A DNA stretch of 50,789 nt from Clostridia bacterium (GTDB taxonomy: Bacteria; Bacillota; Clostridia; Christensenellales; Borkfalkiaceae), in contig JAGHIT010000106.1 in the NCBI GenBank assembly GCA_017887095.1, forward strand, positions 1 to 50,789, read 5' to 3'. The notes beneath the pieces are model-generated. The model was given only the letters and a program-made list of their open reading frames with translations, was not told the DNA's origin and searched no databases. Below are positions 44,428-50,789 of this stretch, in pieces. The position numbers and the translations under genes were made by a program. The stretch's first letter is position 1; every line of letters begins with the position of its first letter.

Positions 44428-44436
44428 ATATTAGCA
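44428..44436 (-). promoter_or_regulatory. Possible extended -10 promoter of the head-gene cluster
   Basis: TGCTAATAT fits an extended -10 element upstream of the regulator gene. No -35 hexamer is found at normal spacing, which would suit control by an activator. Bases 44437-44563 show no other feature. Confidence 0.35.
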
Positions 44437-44563
44437 TGTAAATATGACAGACGGCTGCCTGTATGCCAAAATTTCCCAAACTTTTTTTATTTTCCCGATA
44501 TGCACTTTGCCGCCGGTCTCCGAACGAGCCTTCCTGAAAAGAGACAGCGGCTCCAAAAAGCCG

Positions 44564-44602
44564 AACAGACCGACGAAATCAATTCCGTCGGTCTGTTTTT
44601 CA
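44564..44602 (+). terminator. Plus-strand terminator in the 44.4-44.7 kb gap
   Basis: AACAGACCGACG, 10-base loop, CGTCGGTCTGTT then TTTCATT. A plus-strand transcript must end here, but no plus-strand gene lies between 43858 and this point; the secreted-protein mRNA reading through the regulator gene is one source. Confidence 0.75.
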
Positions 44603-44656
44603 TTATATTCATGCGATGCAAATGTGTGAATTCTCTTGTTGTATGAAACAATCTTG

Positions 44657-44685
44657 TTGTTTTTTTTGCGCGCGCGTGTTATAAT
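44657..44685 (+). promoter_or_regulatory. Promoter of the 850-residue envelope-protein gene
   Basis: TTGTTT (44657-44662), 17 bases including a CGCGCGCG run, TATAAT (44680-44685). The ATG follows after six bases, so the message is predicted to be leaderless. Confidence 0.7.
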
Positions 44686-44691
44686 AGTTAT

Positions 44692-47244
44692 ATGTTATTA
44701 CGAAAGAGCGCCGCAGTTCTCGCCACTGTCCTTATCATTGGTCCGACATGCGCGGCAGTCCCCTCACAAGTCAATGCTTCCGCACAGCCGGCAACAGAAC
44801 AGGTCGCCCTTACCGCTGAGAACTCCTCTTTGTTTTTGCCTGCCAGCCATGAACAATATCTGGAATTGGAAGCCCCGTCGGATGCAGCTTTCACCGACGA
44901 TTATATCGCCATTGCAGACGGAAAAACGCTGTATCTGTATGCCCGCAGTGAAGGCGGATCCTATGTCGCCTATGAGGCGACGGGCGAAAATGCGACGATC
45001 ACAAAGATACAGTTTGTTGGTACAACCCTGTATTTTACCGTGCGCGGCACATACAATTCCTTCTGGCAATACGACTGCACAACGCATACCGCCGTACAGA
45101 TTCCCTCTCTCAACTGCTCTACATTCCTCATCGTGAATGACATGCTTTACACGGCGGTCATTTCCGGCAGTCAGACAACGCTTGCCTGCCGCAGCCTCAC
45201 CGATCTGCAGTCGGAAGGGACATACCTCGGAACGCTGACGACCGGAACGGAACCGTGGCTCGCCTACGCCGACGGCACGCTCTACTGTACGGTCAGCGAT
45301 CAGATCTACTATCCCGGCCCGGACGGCGTATATACGGATGAACTTAGCTACTACATTTCAAACGACACCACGATCAATCGTCATATCGCTTCTCTCTGTT
45401 CAGACGGCACATACCTCTACTTTTCCTCTGCGGCAGGACTGTTCCGCCGCAAGCCGGGCAGCGAAGCCGTACCCGTTCTTCTGTCAGATGCGTCAGAATT
45501 TTGCCGGGTCTCCGCATTGAGCTACTACAACGGTACATTCCACTGCATCCGAGATGCGTCCGTACGGGAAATCCGCATCACACAGGACATTGCAGAATAT
45601 ACCGATTATGAGATCGCAGCCGCCTCCGATTCCGTCAACCGACTGAACGATGCCGCAGACATCGCACGCGCGGGAAATCTCGTCGTAACAGCGGACGCAG
45701 GTAACGACAGGATCTCCGTTTACAACAGTGCAGACGACAGTTTTTCCACGCTTCCATGCGAAAATGAGCCGGAGTTGGTCGCCACGGACGGAGAAATTAT
45801 CGCCTACTCCGCAGGGACACAGGTCTACACATGTAATTTTGCGTCCGGTGAGACAACATTTTCTTCGGCACAGCTCACCGGAACCGAAGTCGTCGGCCTG
45901 AGCGTGCTGTACGGCAGCACATATTATGTCAAAGGAAACGGGACACGCGGCGTCGTCGGCGGCATTTCTGTAGAAACAAGCACATCCCCGAAAGGCATGG
46001 CCGCCGATCTGTACGGCAATCTGTACCTCTTCTATGCAAGCGGCGCCGTTCGTACCTACAGCGAGGAAGAATTTCTTTCTCAGGGCATGGGCGCCGATAC
46101 GGGCATACAGCTCCCCTCCGATGCAACCATGCTCCGCGCAGATCTGGACGGGAATCTCTACTGTCTCTCCGACGGCGCTCTCTTGCGCAACGGAACGATC
46201 TACGCCGTTATTGACGGTTCCGACTTTGTGTACGGAACGGATACGGCGCATCCGATCTCCTATGCGTTAGGATTCGAAGACGATCAAGTATATTTTATCT
46301 TCGGGAATTATGTCGTAACAACGCACGGGAGCACGGCAGATGCGGCAGGCGCACTCTCCGAGATCCCGACGCTCTCCGAAATTCCCGTCGGCGACGCAAC
46401 AGAGCGGATCTTCTCCCTTCACACCCAGGAAGGCATTCTCGTCGACATAGCGCAGCGCGCGGTCGGAATTTCGATCGATCTCGCCGCCCTGCGCGAAAAC
46501 AACGCAGCGACATTCCCATATTTGAGTTACGGCAGAAGCGAACAAGAGCGGCAGGGCATCCTGCTCGCCGACAGTCAGAGCAATCCTGACGGATACATCG
46601 CAGTCCTATTTTCCGCAGAAGACGGCAGCTGCACGGCGGAACTGTTCCGCGCCGAAGCCGTCATCCCTTCGGAAACGGCCGCATGGACTGAATCGGAACG
46701 GCAAACACGCTACTTGTCCTCCCAAATCTCCGCACGCTATGCGCCTTGCATGGACGCTTCGCTTGACCAAACGACTCTGCCTCGCGGGACACAGGTCTCT
46801 CTCCTCGGGACACTGGAAGCCCCCGACCGCACCTATGCGCTCATTGAATACAATACAGATTTGCGCGACGTGACGCGCGGATGGGTGCCCCTTTCCTATC
46901 TGACGACCGTCTCTCCTACTCCCAACACGGGAGAACGATATACGCTTTCCTACCTGAAGGCATCACCGGAAGGCGTTATCTTTACCGCGGAAGACGGCTC
47001 ACGGATCACGATCACCGAACGCACACAGGTTCAACTCTACGACAACGGAGACGGAACTTACACCGCCCGCCTTGCAGATCGGACCGAATACAGCGCAACC
47101 GTCACGGGCGACATGTTGGACAACGACAGCGCCGAAGCGATCCGCATCGCTCTGATCGTTATCCTCACCGTGTTGGCGCTGCTCATCATCGGCGTATACA
47201 TTTTCCTTCTGCCCCGTGAAAAATACCGAAAAAAAGGCAGATAA
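44692..47244 (+). CDS. Large beta-propeller-like envelope protein with C-terminal anchor
   Basis: 850 residues, not recognised. The signal peptide is MLLRKSAAVLATVLIIGPTCA. About 600 residues of repeated short strands follow (KTLYLYARSEGG, TTLYFTVRG, GTLYCTVSD, TYLYFSSAAG, GNLYLFYASGA, GNLYCLSDGA), a pattern of beta-propeller blades. An SH3-like segment lies near 660-720 (GTQVSLLGTLEAPDRTYALIEYN, RGWVPLSYL), then a membrane segment near 818-840 and a basic tail PREKYRKKGR. It should be displayed outside the membrane. The start has no Shine-Dalgarno but sits right at the expected transcription start. Function unknown. Confidence 0.85.
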   Translation: MLLRKSAAVLATVLIIGPTCAAVPSQVNASAQPATEQVALTAENSSLFLPASHEQYLELEAPSDAAFTDDYIAIADGKTLYLYARSEGGSYVAYEATGENATITKIQFVGTTLYFTVRGTYNSFWQYDCTTHTAVQIPSLNCSTFLIVNDMLYTAVISGSQTTLACRSLTDLQSEGTYLGTLTTGTEPWLAYADGTLYCTVSDQIYYPGPDGVYTDELSYYISNDTTINRHIASLCSDGTYLYFSSAAGLFRRKPGSEAVPVLLSDASEFCRVSALSYYNGTFHCIRDASVREIRITQDIAEYTDYEIAAASDSVNRLNDAADIARAGNLVVTADAGNDRISVYNSADDSFSTLPCENEPELVATDGEIIAYSAGTQVYTCNFASGETTFSSAQLTGTEVVGLSVLYGSTYYVKGNGTRGVVGGISVETSTSPKGMAADLYGNLYLFYASGAVRTYSEEEFLSQGMGADTGIQLPSDATMLRADLDGNLYCLSDGALLRNGTIYAVIDGSDFVYGTDTAHPISYALGFEDDQVYFIFGNYVVTTHGSTADAAGALSEIPTLSEIPVGDATERIFSLHTQEGILVDIAQRAVGISIDLAALRENNAATFPYLSYGRSEQERQGILLADSQSNPDGYIAVLFSAEDGSCTAELFRAEAVIPSETAAWTESERQTRYLSSQISARYAPCMDASLDQTTLPRGTQVSLLGTLEAPDRTYALIEYNTDLRDVTRGWVPLSYLTTVSPTPNTGERYTLSYLKASPEGVIFTAEDGSRITITERTQVQLYDNGDGTYTARLADRTEYSATVTGDMLDNDSAEAIRIALIVILTVLALLIIGVYIFLLPREKYRKKGR

Positions 47245-47245
47245 A

Positions 47246-47276
47246 TTTTGCGTCCCCCCGTTGACGCGACGCAAAA
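47246..47276. promoter_or_regulatory. Inverted repeat over the GH43 promoter (candidate operator)
   Basis: TTTTGCGTC, 13 bases, GACGCAAAA: perfect 9-bp arms that enclose the -35 hexamer. It could be a repressor site for the glycosidase gene; as a terminator for the upstream gene it lacks a T-tract. Confidence 0.5.
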
Positions 47277-47289
47277 AGTAAGGTATAAT
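47261..47289 (+). promoter_or_regulatory. sigma-A promoter of the GH43 gene
   Basis: TTGACG (47261-47266), 17 bases, TATAAT (47284-47289). Confidence 0.85.
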
Positions 47290-47356
47290 TAGAATATGAG
47301 ACACTGCGGGCGATTTCCGCCCCGAACGATCGAAAAATAATCAGCGAGGATATATT

Positions 47357-48376
47357 ATGGTAAAATATCTTTCTCCCCTTGCGCCTCAACGCGCCGACCC
47401 CTACCTCTGCAAACGAAACGGAAAGTACTACTTCACCGCTACTTGTCCTCTGTACGATCGGCTGGAGATCCGCTGCGCCGACACAGTCAACGGCATCGCA
47501 ACCGCAAAGAGCCGCGTCGTATGGATGAAGCACGAAACAGGCGAGCTTGCATCGCACATTTGGGCGCCCGAATTGCATTATATTATGGGCAAATGGGTCA
47601 TCTACTTCGCCGCAGGTCATTATCCCGATATCTGGGACATCCGTCCTTACGCGCTCATCTGTAAGGGACAGGATCCCATGACGGATGAATGGGCAGAAGA
47701 CGCCGTTCCCATGCAACCCGCTGACGGAGATCAATATCCCTTTACCGACTTTTCTCTTGACATGACAGTGTTTGAAATGAAGGGAAAATGGTACGCAGTT
47801 TGGGCGCAGAAATTCGGATGTGAACGTTCCGAACCGCCCATTTCCGATCTCCTCATCGCCGAACTGGAAACCCCCACCAAACTCAAGACGTTTTTCGTGC
47901 GTATCTGCTCGCCCGACTATGACTGGGAAAGAGACGGCGGATTTTGGGTCAATGAAGGACCTTCCGTTTTGTACGGACCTGAAACAAAAGGCAAGATTTA
48001 TCTGACCTATTCTGCTTCTGCAACGGGTGCCTGCTATTGCATGGGTATGCTTTCCGCCGATGAGGATGCTGACCTGCTCGATCCCCGCTCCTGGAACAAA
48101 GAACGCTGGCCCGTTCTCAAAACCAATGAGGAACTCAAAGTTTACGGTCCGGGACACAATTGTTTTGTGCGCGGAGATGAAGACGAATGGCTGACCATGG
48201 TTCACTTCCGCGATTACGAAAAAATTGTCGGCGACCCTCTGAACGATCATAACCGCCATGCCCATGTTCTCAAGGTAAAATTCCGTGAGGATGGGTACCC
48301 TCTTTTTGAATTGAATAAGGACGAGCTTTACAACACGCCCTTCCGGGACGAAATTCAGAAAGGTATCAACGATTGA
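47357..48376 (+). CDS. Glycoside hydrolase family 43-like enzyme
   Basis: 339 residues forming a five-bladed propeller typical of GH43 (arabinofuranosidase/xylosidase/arabinanase group), which acts by inversion. The acidic triad is visible: Asp14 in RADPYLCKRNGKYYFT (base), Asp135 in DFSLDMTVFEMKGKWY (pKa modulator) and Glu200 in WVNEGPSVLYG (acid). No signal peptide is found, so the substrate should be a short oligosaccharide taken into the cell. The start at 47357 has GAGGA upstream. It is monocistronic with promoter, candidate operator and terminator. Confidence 0.92.
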   Translation: MVKYLSPLAPQRADPYLCKRNGKYYFTATCPLYDRLEIRCADTVNGIATAKSRVVWMKHETGELASHIWAPELHYIMGKWVIYFAAGHYPDIWDIRPYALICKGQDPMTDEWAEDAVPMQPADGDQYPFTDFSLDMTVFEMKGKWYAVWAQKFGCERSEPPISDLLIAELETPTKLKTFFVRICSPDYDWERDGGFWVNEGPSVLYGPETKGKIYLTYSASATGACYCMGMLSADEDADLLDPRSWNKERWPVLKTNEELKVYGPGHNCFVRGDEDEWLTMVHFRDYEKIVGDPLNDHNRHAHVLKVKFREDGYPLFELNKDELYNTPFRDEIQKGIND

Positions 48377-48442
48377 TTATCTTGGCGGGCGCTCGCAAGA
48401 AGAGCACACAGCCCCATCAAACCGACAAACAAGAATGATAGC

Positions 48443-48476
48443 ATCCGCCCGCCGCACAACTGTGCGGCGGGCGGAT
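48443..48476 (+). terminator. Hairpin terminator after GH43
   Basis: ATCCGCCCGCCGCACA and its perfect complement around AC, followed by TGTTATG; a strong stem but a poor T-tract. Confidence 0.65.
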
Positions 48477-48581
48477 TGTTATGTAAAAAAACGTAACCAA
48501 TATCAAAGTTCCCACCCCTTTGCGGTGCAAAAAAGAGGCAAGATATTTTGCCTCTTATCAGATTGGATTGCACATAGCCCC

Positions 48582-49073
48582 CTATTCCTCGTAACTGATG
48601 ACCTGCTCCAATACTCCTTTCAGATATCCCTTCTCCTGCAAGCGTTTTTTGATTTCCGAAACAATTTTTGCCGACTTCTCCACATCATGTTTCAAACGAA
48701 AACAAGAGCTATAGCCTGACATCTTTATAATTTTTCCGTTTTTCAAGGAAACCTCAATGAAACAGTATTTTCTCGGATCGACGCTCGGACGATTGTTGAT
48801 CCGAATATCCTTGATCTCTGAAAACTTTGCCGTTCTCCGATAAATGGCTCGCAAAGATAAAATCCCTTTCTTTTCGTCAAAAATAACTCCATGAAAAAAA
48901 CAGGCAACAGTTGCGAATATCAAAAAGCATATCCAAAAACCCAAAAGGAGGACAGACCATAGCGGCACTTCTGGATAGAATATGATAAATATAATCAAAA
49001 GCGGTAAAAACCAACAAACTGCAAAGCAACACGCTACCTTGGAGCCAACACTTTGGCATGGATAAAACTTCAT
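48582..49073 (-). CDS. Small two-span membrane protein with PH-like domain
   Basis: 163 residues, not recognised. Two hydrophobic segments (VACCFAVCWFLPLLIIFIIFY; LLLGFWICFLIFATVACFF) are followed by a beta-rich domain of a bacterial PH-like pattern (GVIFDEKKGILSLRAIYRRTAKFSEIKDIRI, IEVSLKNGKIIKMSGYSS). The DNA is clearly more AT-rich than the surrounding genes and Cys and Phe content is high. It has the same layout as the next gene and lies 33 bases behind it, so the two form an operon. Confidence 0.72.
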   Translation of the reverse strand: MKFYPCQSVGSKVACCFAVCWFLPLLIIFIIFYPEVPLWSVLLLGFWICFLIFATVACFFHGVIFDEKKGILSLRAIYRRTAKFSEIKDIRINNRPSVDPRKYCFIEVSLKNGKIIKMSGYSSCFRLKHDVEKSAKIVSEIKKRLQEKGYLKGVLEQVISYEE

Positions 49074-49106
49074 TCTGTTACAGTCCTCACAGATATGACA
49101 AAACGC

Positions 49107-49601
49107 CTAATACACGTTATAATTGCCGTTTCCTATGATGCGCTTGATCTGACAGATATCCTGTTTCCTGTAGTACTCAATGAGCGTCGTCGGGCCTTGA
49201 TGCTTCCCGTATAACAAGATCGGCTCGCGGCAAAAAATATAGAAATCCCCGATGAACCCCTGCCTCGTGCTGACAACGCTTTTATAGTACAGCACATATT
49301 TTTGTTTCTTCCCGTTCATGCGGATCATCCTGTCCGGCAGGTATATGTCCACAACGCAGCGATATTTCCAGATCAGATATATGATCGCGAAAATGACAAA
49401 GCCCAGAATTACAATGCCGCCACAAAGTCCAACCACATCGCCTGAAATATCCGTCCCGTTCGCATCATTCGGCGAGATGATCCCGATGATCGCAAAAACC
49501 AGAATGGTAATCGCGCAAGCACCACCAATGATTCCCCACCCAAAAGCGAGACATATCGCCCACAACCTGGAACACCTTACCCGCAATCCTTCCTCGTTCA
49601 T
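49107..49601 (-). CDS. Small two-span membrane protein with PH-like domain, first of a pair
   Basis: 164 residues, not recognised. Two hydrophobic segments (AICLAFGWGIIGGACAITIL; GLCGGIVILGFVIFAIIYLIW) are followed by CVVDIYLPDRMIRMNGKKQKYVLYYKSVVSTRQGFIGDFYIF, a short beta domain like that of its neighbour. The start at 49601 has AGGGG upstream and a consensus promoter. A gene pair of this kind may have arisen by duplication; function is unknown. Confidence 0.72.
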   Translation of the reverse strand: MNEEGLRVRCSRLWAICLAFGWGIIGGACAITILVFAIIGIISPNDANGTDISGDVVGLCGGIVILGFVIFAIIYLIWKYRCVVDIYLPDRMIRMNGKKQKYVLYYKSVVSTRQGFIGDFYIFCREPILLYGKHQGPTTLIEYYRKQDICQIKRIIGNGNYNVY

Positions 49602-49663
49602 AATTCCCCTCTCAAACGTAGTCCGAGCAGACGCCTGATTTTATGCAGATAACTGCAAATAAA

Positions 49664-49692
49664 ATTATACCTGACGTCTAACCCATTGTCAA
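49664..49692 (-). promoter_or_regulatory. sigma-A promoter of the PH-like membrane pair
   Basis: TTGACA (49687-49692), 17 bases, TATAAT (49664-49669). Confidence 0.88.
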
Positions 49693-49765
49693 TATCATTT
49701 CAAAGATTTGCCCAAACATTTCCATTGCCCGCTGCATGCCATGCTGAAACCCAATAATTCCATTG

Positions 49766-49802
49766 TTTTCATAGTACTACGTGTCACATAATACTATGAA
49801 AA
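49766..49802. repeat. Palindromic element, copy 2 (between PH-like pair and asnS)
   Basis: TTTTCATAGTACTACGTG, T, CACATAATACTATGAAAA: 18-bp arms with 16 matches, the two exceptions becoming G-U pairs on the minus-strand RNA. It is related to the element at 41649-41677. The rest of 49693-49837 shows no gene. Confidence 0.85.
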
Positions 49803-49837
49803 TGGTCAAATTCCCCTCTTTTGCGGGCTATTTGGCA

Positions 49838-49868
49838 CAAAAAACAGCGCAGCCTGCAAGACTGCGCT
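49838..49868 (-). terminator. Minus-strand intrinsic terminator downstream of asnS
   Basis: AGCGCAG, 9-base loop, CTGCGCT then GTTTTTTG. It lies about 210 bases after the asnS stop. The stretch 49869-50033 between this and the nearer hairpin holds no convincing gene. Confidence 0.75.
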
Positions 49869-50033
49869 CGCCATTCCTTTATCTCATCCTCTTTTCGCCC
49901 GCAAAGGTGCCGCAATTTCGCCGTATTTCCCCTTCGCAAAGCCCCGGAAAAAATCCCGGCAGGCTGTAGGTTTTTGCTCTCAGACGCGCTCAGCCGCACT
50001 TTTTTCCCGAAAAAATATTTAATAAATAGCACG

Positions 50034-50059
50034 GCGCGCCCCTTTTTCAAGGGGCGCGC
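50034..50059 (-). terminator. Hairpin after asnS
   Basis: GCGCGCCCC, loop TTGAAAAA, GGGGCGCGC, right after the asnS stop. It is followed by an AT-rich but not T-only tract (CGTGCTATTTATT), so termination may be partial, which would explain the second terminator downstream. Confidence 0.65.
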
Positions 50060-50076
50060 TGTATAATTATTGATTG

Positions 50077-50789
50077 TCACATGATATTCTTGACCGTACG
50101 CGGGAAGAGCGTGACGTCGCGGATGTTCTCCATGCCTGTCACATACATGACAAAGCGCTCAAACCCCAGCCCGAATCCGCCGTGCGGCACGGTGCCGAAG
50201 GTGCGCAGAGAGATATACTGCTCATACGCGGAGAGATCCATGCCCCGCGCCTTCATCGCGGCAAGCAGCTTGTCGGGATCCGCCTCTCGCTCGCTGCCGC
50301 CGATGATCTCGCCGATGCCCGGCACCAAGAGATCGGCCGCCGCGACCGTCTTGCCGTCCGCGTTCTGCTTCATATAGAAGGACTTGATCTCCTTTGGATA
50401 GTTGACGACAAACACGGGCTTTTTAAACACCTCCTCGGTGATATAGCGCTCGTGCTCCGTCTGCAGATCGCACCCCCATTCGACGGGGAACTTGAACTCC
50501 CTGTCCGCCTTCTTCAAAATTTCGATCGCCTCGGTATAGTCGAGCACACCGAACTCGCTCTCCGCAACATGTGTGAGCTTGTCCTTAAGCCCCGGCTCCA
50601 TGAACTTATCAAAGAACGCGATCTCCTCGGGACACTCCGAAAGTACCGCACAGATGAGGTATTTGACCATCTCCTCGGCGACCTCCAGCACGTCCGGCAG
50701 TTCCGCAAACGCGATCTCCGGTTCAATGTGCCAGAACTCGGCAAGGTGGCGCGTCGTGTTGGAGTTCTCCGCGCGGAAGGAGGGTCCGA
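50077..50789 (-). CDS. asnS: Asparaginyl-tRNA synthetase, C-terminal part (cut by window edge)
   Basis: Class II synthetase charging tRNA-Asn. The visible 236 residues are the C-terminal half of the catalytic domain: [19 protein letters not shown] and the motif 2 surroundings ([11 protein letters not shown]) at the window edge, then [37 protein letters not shown] and motif 3 as [23 protein letters not shown]. The [13 protein letters not shown] and [15 protein letters not shown] signatures favour AsnRS over AspRS. The start lies beyond base 50789. Confidence 0.96.
   Translation of the reverse strand, partial: GPSFRAENSNTTRHLAEFWHIEPEIAFAELPDVLEVAEEMVKYLICAVLSECPEEIAFFDKFMEPGLKDKLTHVAESEFGVLDYTEAIEILKKADREFKFPVEWGCDLQTEHERYITEEVFKKPVFVVNYPKEIKSFYMKQNADGKTVAAADLLVPGIGEIIGGSEREADPDKLLAAMKARGMDLSAYEQYISLRTFGTVPHGGFGLGFERFVMYVTGMENIRDVTLFPRTVKNIM

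Noticed and set aside
48355-48573. 72-codon minus-strand frame around the GH43 terminator
   Set aside because: It runs through the hairpin at 48443-48476 and has no start signal or recognisable domain.
49784-50080. 98-codon minus-strand frame after asnS
   Set aside because: It crosses two terminator hairpins and has an unnatural composition; likely non-coding.
1-50789. CRISPR arrays, rRNA, tRNA genes or insertion sequences
   Set aside because: No regularly spaced identical repeats with spacers, no transposase-like frame, and no cloverleaf or rRNA sequence was noticed.

Overview
The window looks like chromosome of an uncultured, probably gut-dwelling member of the Clostridia. The evidence is a spoIVA orthologue and a YtxC-like gene with sigma-E-type promoters (an endospore former), Firmicutes-style cis-regulation (a threonine T-box before thrS, an AUU-started infC behind an attenuator leader), strong Shine-Dalgarno sequences and many TTGACA-17-TATAAT promoters. 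The DNA is moderately GC-rich. The species cannot be named from the sequence alone.

Layout. 1-14.2 kb is mostly core translation and stress genes: infC (partial), T-box-thrS, ytxC-like, leuS (opposite strand), an ATP-grasp ligase, clpB, ilvE, a YigZ/IMPACT protein and tyrS, ending with a WYL regulator whose promoter overlaps a 27-bp palindrome. tyrS is preceded by a tyrosine-rich leader peptide and a terminator, which looks like ribosome-mediated attenuation. 14.2-21.1 kb is one gene for a 2302-residue, N-terminally membrane-anchored repeat protein. 21.3-24.2 kb is an operon of a TM1266-type regulator (family linked to [FeFe]-hydrogenase systems) with a lipoprotein/permease/ATPase importer, behind a structured leader that can sequester the ribosome-binding site. 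24.2-35.5 kb holds a membrane-anchored ribosomal-protein-L15-like protein, SpoIVA, a HAD phosphatase, an intracellular GH30 glycosidase with a DUF1294 protein, a small membrane protein, a Cys-rich repeat lipoprotein whose signal peptide is cut by an amber codon, a class II UvrA-like ATPase and a ferritin.

35.6-44.4 kb is a compact, translationally coupled set of tailed-phage head genes in the gene order of P22-type podoviruses (terminase, portal, scaffold, coat, adaptor, beta-propeller nozzle-like protein). No integrase, replication, lysis, tailspike or ejection genes are visible. A secreted host-type gene lies inside the cluster on the opposite strand. 44.7-50.8 kb has a large envelope protein, a GH43 glycosidase, two AT-rich membrane proteins and the 3' part of asnS.

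The most notable observations are the tyrS leader-peptide attenuator, the minimal podovirus-like head cluster, the TM1266/ABC operon with its switch-like leader, a recurrent leaderless promoter geometry (start codon 6 nt after the -10 box), the broken repeat lipoprotein, and a shared palindrome at 41.65 and 49.78 kb.
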